A stretch of DNA of 64,000 nucleotides from Orobanche coerulescens. Its lineage: Eukaryota > Streptophyta > Magnoliopsida > Lamiales > Orobanchaceae. The position numbers and the translations under genes are program-made. This document shows, in pieces, positions 45,782 through 55,965 of the stretch. Under the pieces are notes generated by a model that was not told the DNA's origin, made no database searches, and saw only the letters and a program-made list of their open reading frames with translations. Numbering within the stretch: the stretch's first letter is position 1; every line of letters starts with the position of its first letter. The stretch is from positions 36,853,001 through 36,917,000 of the forward strand of contig CM065806.1 in NCBI GenBank assembly GCA_033398695.1. The letters run 5' to 3'.

Positions 45782-47418
45782 GTAGGATCAAGAACTGCAC
45801 CAATTGAAATTAATAAATTGCTTTGGCTCCAGTATTTGTCATATTTGGCTTTCATTTGAGCAGCCAAAATCTGAAGGTGTGGCTTTTCTGAAGCCTCAGA
45901 ATATTTTTCCAATAGAACTTTAACTCTAAAAAGCTCAGTCAAAAACAGAATGCATGTTGGATAAGAACTGCCACTTATTATATTTGTAACGTCAACAAAA
46001 ACTTCCAAGAAGGTGCAAATATCACAAATCATCTCTCAATCTAACTCATCGGGCAAATAGTGTATAAATGCCCCATTTTCTTCAGCATATATGGGCCACA
46101 CATCTTTATAGAAATTGGTAGTCAACATTTTGTGTGTTGAGTTCCACCTTGTTTTTGTATCCAACACTTGCAATTTACGAGTTATTCCCAACTCCTTCAC
46201 AATTTTAGCAAAATCTTTGCATCTAGCTTCAGAACCAAGGATATATTTCACCCCTGTCCTAATAGTATCAACTATTGGCCTCATAATATAAAGTCCATCT
46301 TGAACAAAAAAATTCAAGATATGTGCACAACATCTAACATGAAATATTTGGCCATCTAGAGGCAATTTTCCCCTATGCCTAAAATCATGATTCAATCTAT
46401 TTATGCAAGCATCATTTGCTGATGCATTGTCAACTGATATTGATACAACCTTATCTCTAATTTTCGGTCACCCATAACCCTCAACAACTCCCTAGCAAGA
46501 ACCTCACCAGTATGAGGTGGTGGGACATTACAAAAAGATAAAACTCTTTTATGCGGTTGCCATTTAGAGTCAATGAAATGGCTTGTTACAGTCATGTAAC
46601 CAATTCTCTGATTATTTGACCACCATAAGTCAGTGGTTAACCCTATTCTATTAATCTTAGACATTACAGTTTCATCTTAATCTTCTCATCATTGTACTAA
46701 TTTTGACACTATGTTTCACTGCATGCCTAGTAATCCTTTTATATAGAGGATTAATTTCCCTAAAGAACCTATTGAGGATAACACCCTTCATAATCAGAAA
46801 AGGAAATTCATGTCCTAATACCATATGGCTAGGAAGGACCCTAAAAAAGCAATAAGAGAATGATTATCACCATTAGGGAACATATCAGTAGTTAACCTTG
46901 ATTGAGAGCCAGGTTATTCAAATGGATCCAGGTTCAATTTTCTTTAAACCCAAGATTTCAAGTGTTTCTTACCATTTGATATACTGCCGTGCTTCCCATA
47001 AAAACTATAAAGAGCACCACATCATTTGCACTTCCATTTCTTTCTTCCATCTGGAAGAGTAATTACTTCCATCTAGACATGGAAAATAGATTTCTTTGGT
47101 CTTGTTTTAGCATTCTCGACGGAGTCATCCAAAGCTGAGGCTTGACCATCAGTGGTTGACCTGTCAGTTTGACTGTTATCATTGATTTCCAACAGTTCTC
47201 CAACCTCAATCCCTCCTCTAACCTCATCATCAATATCAAATTCATATACAACAAGAATCTTGATAAGACATCTCATATACAAGTTAAAATAACAAATAAA
47301 TTATAAATAATTTGAAAACAACTAACTAAAACCACATAAAAAGCCTAAAAAGGGTGAGAGGAAGAGAGAGGGTGGCAAAACGCTAGTGTTCTAAAGTGAG
47401 GATAAAGAAGGAGAGTGG

Positions 47419-48128
47419 ATGATAGGGGCACAAGTTGGCCCGCTTTGTGAGAATTTCTCTTGGAGGGATCACGGTAAGGAACTTAGTGTTGAGTGTGCGG
47501 GGAAGCTGAAGCTCCGTGACATGGACAACAATCTGGTTCTGATACATAGTGAGCAAGAAGAGGATACGGCAAACATTATTAATAGCTTCGACGAATGGTC
47601 GAGCTTCTGGTTCGAGTGGTGGATGGGTTGGAAACAGTAAGATGTGAATCAAACTACATCAGTATGGACTAGATGGACTAGGGCTCCTCTACATGCTTGG
47701 TCTAAGAGATTTTTTGACCTAGGCTGCTCGTCATTCGGAAGCCTAGTAGAAATCCATGGAACAACTGAAAATAAAGTGTGTTTAGATGCAGCGTTCATAA
47801 AAGTGGCTACGGGTCTATTGTCGATCGATAGAAGTTAACAATGCTTGATTTATGGCGCCCACTTTGAGATCAGAATCGAGGAACTGAAGTTTTCTACCAC
47901 GGAGATTGTTAGTTTATTGGCTGGGGAAGGTGAATCGGGATTAGACGACGAGTTTTCGGAGGAGGTGGACGGGTCCGATGGCGACTCCATTGCGGTGCTC
48001 TTGCTCAACTCAGACAAGGAAGATGAAAAGATCCGATCGGTGAATAGAGGGGATGCTGGGTGAGTACCGAAACACATGCAGAGAAGGAAGTTTCAAATTC
48101 TTGTGGGGATCGAGGAAGAGGGGAGAGA
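47419..48128 (+). pseudogene. LINE ORF1, N-terminal part (DUF4283-like RNA-binding region)
   Basis: One frame from 47419 to 48063 has stops at 47638 and about 47836. It reads EEDTANIINSFDEWSSFWFE, then VWTRWTRAPLHAWSKRFFDL and FGSLVEIHG, the pattern of plant LINE ORF1 (DUF4283 type). The protein coats the LINE RNA. After a shift near 48063 it continues as QILVGIEEEGRE up to the retroposon insertion, and the same frame resumes at 58805. Confidence 0.75.
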
Positions 48129-48242
48129 AACCAAAAAACCAAATCAAACCAAACATACCCAGTATATCCCGCTCAGAGCAGGTCTGGGGAGGGTAAGATG
48201 TACGCAGACCATGCCCCTACTTTTTACGGTAGAGAGGTTGTT

Positions 48243-50856
48243 TGTAACACCCCGATAAGGCGGCCATTACAGTGTCGTGGACCCCACACTGGGATCCACC
48301 AGGCGATATCCAAAGTAAAGATTAAATACACAATATATGTGATACCGAACCACAAAACATAGTACTTACTCCGATGTGGAGTTTACAGCAGTATGGCCTA
48401 CGGCCTTATTACACACAGGATCCAAAGCATAAGTATAATCCATATGGAGATGAATTATACCTTAATTAACAATACATTTGTTCAAACTTAAAATGAAGCG
48501 GAAAATAACATTACACGGTACGAACATAACCGGACACGAAAGACTTGGGGCCCCCGAACTAGTATCCTTCGAACCCTTCGTCATCACCTTGATCTTCCCG
48601 TGCCTTGCCTTTTCCTCGACCTAAAATACAACACAAGTATTTCGCCCAACACAGGGTCAGATATACATGATAAATGATTCTCAAGATAGTATACAATTCA
48701 CGCATATAAGATTTCAAGAATAACGCCCCGACTAACGAACATACCCCTCGGGCGTATGAACGCTCAGTCACAAAACGTCGAACACATCCACGTATAAAAA
48801 TGGACTGTGAGCGACTAAGATAGTACGTCTCAAGAGGGACATCACAGTACGCCCGATCCGAATATGTGTCAGTGCACATGTCCACCCTGCACGGAATCCG
48901 TGGATATACGTGGGACAATGTACCTAATTAGCCTCAACGAACTACGTCTCGTGTGCATGACCTTTCACGGAAAATATTCACGCATGACTATATATGTGCC
49001 CGGCTAAAAATCCTACACAATATCCAATCGAACGTAGATATGACTCGGATATGTCACGATGCAACATGACAACGAATTCAAGAATTTCACAAAATCCGAA
49101 TAAGGATCGAGGACTCACCGAGATGACAACAAGATCAACAATATCAAGGGTCCAAAAGTAACGAACTTGGGAATACAATCCCGAGACATCATTAAGAGCA
49201 GCATCAAATCACAAGATACAAGTTTATAAGTGTTTCATATACACGAAATGCATAATCATCATAAGAATCCACACATCATTATAACCAAGCAAGATAACTT
49301 GCCTCAATACGGAGACGGGAATAGTCCTCTTCTTGTCGGAACGAACGAACGGTCCTCAACTAATATTGTGTACTCGAACAATCAACCTTGAATGAAGTAT
49401 ATTTTGCTCATTAATACGTTTATATGATCATCTACACCGAATTTCACGAGATAACATCTTAATTTCCGATTGAGTAGTTTAACTTCTTAAGTGTTACTTC
49501 AAGAACCTTATTCATACCATTCAATTCTCACAATTGATTACAAGATGATACCAAATGTTTGTTGGATTAAGAATCATTCCATAATGTTTTAAACAATAGT
49601 CTCATATCCTTTAATCTTATCAAGAACATCTCAAATGATTAAAAGTAAAATATGCACTACATACAATTACTTATGTTGAGTTAATTAGTTGTAAATACAT
49701 ATCATGGTTATGAAGATTATCTTAAGTTTAGCACCACTCTTATACTCTTCCAACTGACTTGGAGATTCAAACAACACACCTCTGAATTCACTTAGCCTAG
49801 GTTCAAGAAGATTATTTCATTCTTCTAATGATCAACAAGGTTTCTTAAAACATTTATGGTAATTATTCCAATAAGTCATTTACATTACAATGGAACAAGG
49901 ATTATTATTATACCAATGGTGTTATAAGTCTAGCAAGGAGAGTGTGGTTAAACTAAACATGATCATTACCATATTAAAACACCAAGAACACACCATTACA
50001 AACCCTCTAATCATCATGTTCATCATTAAGTTGTTGAAAGCTTAACTACAACATGATTATTTTGATTAATTCATCACTAGGTGAAATATACTTAATCACT
50101 ATCATATTAAATTCGAGATTATAGGGTTAAATCGTAGAACATACCTTCAGAAATGGAGAACAATACACCAAACCACAAGAACACAATATAAGCTTCAAGA
50201 ATGTCTCCAAGTTCCAATCAACAAGCTCCAAAATCAAAATGTAAAGCTCCAACACAAGTAGGAAGAAGGTAAACTTGCTCTAGGGATGAAGGGGGATGAT
50301 TATATGGGTGAAAATCGGAGGTCGGACGTGCAAAATGAAAGACACAAGTTGTCTTTTTATAACAGCACAGTTCGTTACGTACGCTACACAACAAGTGTTA
50401 CGTACGTAAGCTAAGTCCAGAGGTTACTGGACTGAAATACGAACTTCATTACGTACGTTACCTCTAGAAGCATTACGTACGTAATGTGGGTCAACTAAGT
50501 TGGCTCCAAAGATCAGATATTCGAATCCCACCCGGCCCCACACGCCGAAAGTTGAGATCGGATACGATTGCACTGGTTACGTACGTAACAGGTACCCCTT
50601 TACGTACGTAAAGGCCTCAAAATAGCGTACGCTATGACTTACGATTAACGTACGTTAGGCTCAGGTTTTTAATAGTTCAATACGCACTTATCTCTACAAC
50701 ACTGAAAATTCAAACATAATGCGAGTGATCATTCTATTCAAGTCTATTATGATATATTCCAACATCAATATTCATTTCACAAATGCAACAAGATTACAAC
50801 AGTATTAAATTATCCGAATAGTACAACAGTAAGTAAGAATTCCGTCGGATATTACA
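48243..50856 (-). repeat. 3' LTR of gypsy D (2614 bp)
   Basis: The plus strand runs TGTAACACCCCG to GGATATTACA. It contains the TTACGTACGTAA array. Frames inside (119 codons at 48559-48918) are duplicated in the sister LTR and are not genes. Confidence 0.94.
50352..50660 (-). promoter_or_regulatory. LTR promoter D: eight TTACGTACGTAA-type palindromes plus TATA box
   Basis: The TATA box (minus strand TTATAAAAAGAC) is at about 50353-50362. Palindromes start near 50375, 50398, 50449, 50473, 50577, 50600, 50622 and 50645. Steps are 23, 51, 24, 104, 23, 22 and 23 bp. Six have a CGTACG centre within TTA..TAA; the one at 50622 is TAGCGTACGCTA, the motif of LTR A. The sister LTR repeats this at 58078-58385. 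Confidence 0.72.
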
Positions 50857-50870
50857 TACTCCCCCCCTTA
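50857..50870 (-). other. polypurine tract of gypsy D
   Basis: The minus strand reads AAGGGGGGGAGTA next to the 3' LTR. Confidence 0.85.
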
Positions 50871-50891
50871 AAAGGGGTTTCGTCCTCGAAA

Positions 50892-52313
50892 CTAAGGGGT
50901 AAACAATTCAGGATACCTCTCTTGAATCCTTCTCTCCGTCTCCCACGTGGCTTCCTCGACCCCGTGTCGAGACCACTGAACCTTCAGTAGGGGAATCGTC
51001 TTATTACGCAGTTGTTTGATCCTCCTCTCAAGTATTCGTACGGGGCGCTCCTCATACGAATGATCCCCCGATAAATCGATCTCATCGAACTGAAGTACAT
51101 GACTCGGGTCAGCAACGTATTTCCTTAACTGGGAGACATGGAACACGTTATGGATCCGGCTCAGGGCTGGTGGTAAAGCCAAGCGATAAGCCAAATCGCC
51201 TACTCGTTCCAAAACCTCAAACGGCCCGATATACCTCGGACTCAGCTTGCCTCGTTTTCCAAAACGAAAGACTCCTCGGGTAGGTGACACCTTCATTAAC
51301 AAATGGTCACCAACCTCGAACTCAAGCGGTCGTCGACGGTGGTCAGCATAAGACTTCTGTCGACTTTGAGCCGTTAACAACTGGCTCATAATCAAAGTGA
51401 TCTTCTCTCGAGCTACTAATAACATGTCAGGTTCCGTACCCAGAGATTCTGATAGTTCGTCCCAACACAAAGGGGACCTACAGCGACGGCCATATAATGC
51501 CTCATACGGTGCCATCTGAATCGAAGCGTGCCAACTATTATTATAAGTGAATTCCACCAAAGGCAGCTGGGCTTCCCAATCGTCCTTCCAATCAAGAGTG
51601 CATGCTCTCAACATGTCCTCTAGAGTCTGGATGGTTCTCTCAGACTGACCATCGGTCTGTGGATGAAAAGCCATACTGAAATTCAACTGCGTGCCCATCG
51701 CACGATGAACTGCCTTCCAGAAGTGTGACACGAATCGCCCGTCACGGTCTGATACAATACTCTTGGGGGTATCGTGTAATCTCACAATTTCCTTAATAAA
51801 CAGCTGGGCCAATCTCTCGGGACCCCACGCGTCCTTAATCTCCAAGAAGTGGGCTGATTTGGTCAGACGGTCCACAATCACCCAAATCGTATTCATTCCT
51901 CGACGACTCGTCGGCAATCTAGTAATAAAATCTATTGATATGTCCTCCCATTTCCACTCGGGAATCGGGAGTGGTTTCAGCATTCCTGCGGGTCGCTGGT
52001 GCTCAATCTTAACCTGCTGACAGGTTAAACATCTCGAAACAAATTCGGCAACCTCACGTTTCATATTTCCCCACCAATAATTCTGCTTCAAATCCTTATA
52101 CATCTTGCTAGATCCCGGGTGAATAGAGTACGGGGTAGCATGGGCTTCTCTCATGATAGAGTTCCTTAACTCTTCGTCAGCGGGTACACAAACTCGATTT
52201 CTAAATCGTATCAATCCATCCTCGTGGATCACGACTCCAGGGGCTTTCCCTTGGGGAACCTCAACCCGGACTCGAGATAAGACTGGGTCCGTCACTTGCC
52301 TTGATCTCATCAT
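50892..52313 (-). CDS. gypsy D integrase with chromodomain (open, 473 residues)
   Basis: This is the only long undamaged retroelement frame in the window. The HHCC finger uses H58, H65, C95 and C98. The catalytic triad is D128, D189 and E225, with exactly 35 residues between the last two. The GPFEVLERVG module is near 363-372. A C-terminal chromodomain spans about 423-468 (ILERRIKQLRNKTIPLLKVQ ... EATWETERRI). Integrase inserts the cDNA; the chromodomain ties it to heterochromatin. The frame is the C-terminal part of pol, so the listed start is only the first ATG of the open stretch, not a true start. Upstream pol is frameshifted, so this protein is probably not made in the normal way. Confidence 0.93.
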   Translation of the reverse strand: MMRSRQVTDPVLSRVRVEVPQGKAPGVVIHEDGLIRFRNRVCVPADEELRNSIMREAHATPYSIHPGSSKMYKDLKQNYWWGNMKREVAEFVSRCLTCQQVKIEHQRPAGMLKPLPIPEWKWEDISIDFITRLPTSRRGMNTIWVIVDRLTKSAHFLEIKDAWGPERLAQLFIKEIVRLHDTPKSIVSDRDGRFVSHFWKAVHRAMGTQLNFSMAFHPQTDGQSERTIQTLEDMLRACTLDWKDDWEAQLPLVEFTYNNSWHASIQMAPYEALYGRRCRSPLCWDELSESLGTEPDMLLVAREKITLIMSQLLTAQSRQKSYADHRRRPLEFEVGDHLLMKVSPTRGVFRFGKRGKLSPRYIGPFEVLERVGDLAYRLALPPALSRIHNVFHVSQLRKYVADPSHVLQFDEIDLSGDHSYEERPVRILERRIKQLRNKTIPLLKVQWSRHGVEEATWETERRIQERYPELFTP

Positions 52314-53480
52314 ATCATCACGAGATGAAGAAATCTCAAGGGTGCAAAGTTGTCCCCGAATACGCTGTAACCAAACTTCAATTTACGGCCTCATAAGGTC
52401 CAATTGCAACTCTCTCTGTCTGCCAAACGGCTCACCATCTGCTCCTGCACTGTCTGTCGGCTCAAAGCGTCCGCAACTCTGTGTGCTTTGCCCGGATGAT
52501 AAAGGATCTCGATATCAGAGTCTTTGATGAGTTCTAGCCACCTTCTCTGCCTCATGTTTAACTCCTTCTGAGTAAAAATGTATTTCAGGCTTTTGTGATC
52601 GGTGAAAATCGGAGTTACTCCATACGAGATAATGACGCGATTTTTAAAGCAAACACCACTACTGCGAGTTCTAAATCATGGGTGGGGTAGTTGACCTCGT
52701 AAGGTCGTATTGTCTCGATGCATAGGAGATCACCTTCCCGTTTTGCATTAGTACACACCCAAGGCCCTATTTAGATGCATCACTATACACTACAAACCCT
52801 TCCGTTCCTTTCGGTAGGACTAAAATAGGTGCCGAAATCAACCGACTCTTAAGTTCATCAAAGCTCACGACAAGCCTCGACCATAAATATTTCTTATCCT
52901 TCCTCAACAAATTAGTCATTGGTTGGGCAATTTTGGAAAAACCCTCCACGAACCGTCGGTAATAACCTGCTAGTCCCAAGAAACTGCGTACTTCCTTAAC
53001 GCTCTTTGGTGGTAACCAGTCTCGGATAGCTTCTGTCTTCTGCGGGTCTACTCGCACCCCATCAACTGATATCACATGCCCGAGAAAGATAACTTCATTT
53101 ATCCAGAACTCACATTTAGAAAATTTTCCATAAAGCCGCTCTCGCCTTAACGCCGAGAACTAGATGGAGATGACGCCGTGCTCTTCATGGTCACGAGAAT
53201 AGATCAGAATGTCGTCAATAAAAACGACTACAAAGCGATCCAGATAATTAATAAACACTCGATTCATCAGCTCCATAAATACTGCCGGTGCATTCGTCAG
53301 TCCAAAAGGCATCACTACGAACTCATAATGCCCATAGCGAGTACGAAAAGCGGTCTTCGAAATATCAGACTCACGAATCCTCAATCGATGGTAACCGGAC
53401 CTCGTGTCGATTTTAGAAAACACGGCTGACCCCTTGGCGATCCAATAAATCATCAATACGCGGCAATGAGTATTTGTTCT
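52314..53480 (-). pseudogene. gypsy D reverse transcriptase and RNase H, many small indels
   Basis: RT core is at 53160-53456: [28 protein letters not shown] and catalytic FIDDILIYS. The thumb and RNase H start at 52767-53075 ([20 protein letters not shown] and FVVYSDASK). The rest of RNase H at 52.4-52.76 kb is recognisable only across frame changes. Motifs are kept while frames are lost by single-base events. Confidence 0.88.
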
Positions 53481-54254
53481 TAATGGTTACCTGTTCAACT
53501 CACGATAATCAATACAGACGTAGAGATCCGTCCTTATTACGTACAAATAAATCTTGGTGCTCCCCAAGGAGACGCACTAGGTCTAATGTAACCCTTCTCG
53601 GTCAAACCCTCAAGTTGGCTCTTCACTCCTGCATCTCGGTCGGAGCCATGCGATACGGTGCTTTTGAGAGCGGGGACGTACTGTGCTCTAGCTCAATATT
53701 GAACTCTACATCACGATGCGGAGGTAAGCCGGCAATTCATCCGAAATACGTGCAGGTAGTCTCGGACTACCGGAATATCGATCAATTCAACTGGTCGATC
53801 CATTGTCTTGGTCATGTAACACCAATAGCCAATACATCCTTGATTAAGCGGTTTCACCGTTTTCATAGCGCTGATGATTCTCCCGAGCAGTGGGATTATC
53901 ACCTGGAAGGTACACTCAATACCATCGTCGGATGTGGCCATTCTTGTTCTTGTGGACACTAATTATGGCATCATGATGGTCCATCCAATCGATACCCAAG
54001 ATCACATCATCTTTAGGTAAATCGACCACAATTAAGTTTGACAACCACTCACGGTCGTTCATTCGAATCGAGCGATCCCAACTTCACGATTCCCAACAAT
54101 TCTTCTACCATCGGGTAGACCAATTATATAAGGTTCACAATTGATAACATGCTCTAGTTGCAAACGACTCAAACAAGAAGTAGATAAAAAGGAGTGTGAA
54201 GCACCGATTATCAAAAAGAACACAGACAGTGAGATTGGATCTCGAGTACTGCAA
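53481..54254 (-). pseudogene. gypsy D protease and RT N-terminus, unreadable in one frame
   Basis: Short pieces match the linker between protease and RT (for example NQGCIGYWCYMTK, IPVVRDY and FRMN, at 53711-53959). The protease active site itself is in the damaged part near 54.15-54.2 kb. At least four indels are needed to read through. Confidence 0.7.
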
Positions 54255-55522
54255 TCATGCGGCCGGGATCTTGACCCTCTTCATCTCGTAAACTCTAGGT
54301 TTTGCAGCCCCTGCACCAGATGTACCTGTTTGATTTCCACGTCCCATCCCTCTGTTTGCCCCAGTAGTCTGATAAGAAGCGGATGGAGGTACACGGTCCT
54401 GAACCGAAGATTGTACTGGAGCATGAGGTGCTGCGGGAATACGTCCTAGTCCACTCCTACAATAACGAGCACGATGTCCGCTCTTCCCACAAGTATGGCA
54501 TGACACGGCTGGCCTAGGACATTTCAAATTGATGTGTCCCGGGTCTCCACAATTATAGCACACAACAGATAGGCTGACCGATCGAGGTTGCGATCCGGTT
54601 GGCTTCGATGCCGAAGGTTGCCGTTCAGAAGGATTTGGCACTGGTTGGGGTCTCTTGAATGCTCCCGGTTCTTTGTCGGCGGAGTTAAGTTCTGAATTTC
54701 TTGTTGTTAGATCTGCGGTTGCTTTTTGGAAATTTCCTTAACGGCCAATTCGTACTCGAGCTTTCTCGATGAACTCGGTAGGTCACACAATGATGGTTCA
54801 AGTGCATTCTCATTCGGGGTTTAAGCCTTTTGAGAAAGTATTTGATCTTATCGGCTCTGTGTGGACAATCGTCGCGGCAAAAGGGAGGAGTGCTCGGAAT
54901 TTCTCGGCGATAGATAGTACGTCATCATCTTGACGGTTCCGGATTCAGCAATTCGATAATTTGGCCTCGCGGAGAGGACACGGATAGTAACGATCTAGCA
55001 TGAGATTTTAAATTCTTCCCAAGTACATACGCCATCACCGCCTCACCGAAAGCCACCAAGTGTGGGCACCCTTGCCCAAGTAGTAAGTCTGCTACGAGAC
55101 GCGATTCTCTCTTGGGCAGTCTACCATATCGAACAACTTCTCAAGTGTTCGATCCAATGCACGATATCGGCCGGCTCAGAGGAACCTTCAAAATCGGGGG
55201 TCGTTGGCGCGAGATGTCACCGATGATCCGATTCACCGCCCGCCATGTATAGGAGGTGGCCCCGATCCGGTCGGTAGCAGCTCTCTGCATTGTTTCCATT
55301 AATCGACCCATTTGGGTCATCTCGAGCCATCATGCCTGCATTACGGTGTAAGGATCGACACGAGCATCCTCGCGTCTATTTTGGTGCGATTGGTCCCTAG
55401 AAGGCGAATCACCGCTGCGGAACTATGCTCTGCGTTCGCACGTCTGTTGGCTCGCGGTATCGGGATTCGGCCCCTTCCGCGGCCTCGTCCCTCTCGCCAC
55501 GACCTCTCAAATTTCTTTCCAT
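54255..55522 (-). pseudogene. gypsy D gag, frameshifted, two zinc knuckles
   Basis: The likely start ATG is at 55520-55522 (MERNLRGRGER). The gag domain is legible in pieces (DFEGSSEPADIVHWIEHL near 55.13-55.2 kb; HTWWLSV; RADKIKYFLKRLKP near 54.8 kb). The C-terminal piece 54255-54641 is open and has two CCHC knuckles (CYNCGDPGHINLKC and CHTCGKSGHRARYC). Small indels occur about every 30-100 bases through the middle. Confidence 0.85.
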
Positions 55523-55948
55523 ACTGAAAGAATCAATTTGTAATGATAATCATAAGTATAGTTCATGATACCAATCAGAATTCACGCTAAGTTAATGGCA
55601 GTAAGAAATTACATATTCGAGAAAACAGTTCGTAATGAGTTATCATCACTACGAGGGTCACACAAAATATCATATCGACGTTTGAGTCGAATGATTTCAA
55701 TCATATAATCAATCCAGAATTTTATTTGAATCATCAATCAGATAATTCCTGCCACAAACCCTTAGAATGCCGAGATCAACAAGGAGATCTATTCAGAGAT
55801 CAATATCATGTCAATAATTTATTCATGGTTCATAAAGTACGTACCGCATTTGTCTCGTAGGATTAGGCGCTCGCACGGGTCACACGTGACACGAAGGTCT
55901 CTTGATACTAGTTCAATACACAAAGACTCAAAAAGAAAGAAAACGACC

Positions 55949-55960
55949 TCTCCGATACCA
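55949..55960 (-). other. primer binding site of gypsy D
   Basis: The minus strand reads TGGTATCGGAGA, 5 bp inside the 5' LTR. Confidence 0.82.
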
Positions 55961-55965
55961 TCTTC

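Larger units (their letters stand above)
42170..47282 (-). pseudogene. hAT (Ac/RICESLEEPER-like) transposase, BED zinc finger, DDE core, C-terminal dimerisation domain
   Basis: From the minus-strand start, a BED-type finger (KWKC..CGALYSFYGKHG) lies at about 46955-47045 with a stop inside. RFFREINPLYKR-type wording follows at 46.7-46.8 kb. The RNase-H core has GLTTDLWWSNNQRIGYMTVT (first aspartate, 46401-46664) and SISVDNASANDACIN (second aspartate, near 46410-46440). The helical insertion is at 46036-46395 (CCAHILNFFVQDGL) and 45778-46032 (GAVLDPT). After the intron come KMFFITWVF and TQKEKLTDNLNKLFKLY (about 44.70-44.83 kb). The C-terminal hAT domain is at 42170-42450 (DLDMYLSEP and ITTVASEATFSAESRMID). 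Frameshifts and stops make it inactive. It would cut and paste the element. Confidence 0.85.
42057..47300 (-). mobile_element. hAT transposon remnant with nested repeats
   Basis: The element is defined by its transposase gene. I could not find convincing terminal inverted repeats or an 8-bp duplication, so both limits are approximate. It contains a 2.2-kb insertion (42459-44630), a repeat-filled intron (44836-45781) and a Stowaway MITE. Confidence 0.7.

Noticed and set aside
48559..48918. 119-codon frame repeated at 56282-56635
   Set aside because: It is inside both LTRs of gypsy D, has no domain, and its N-terminus changes between copies.
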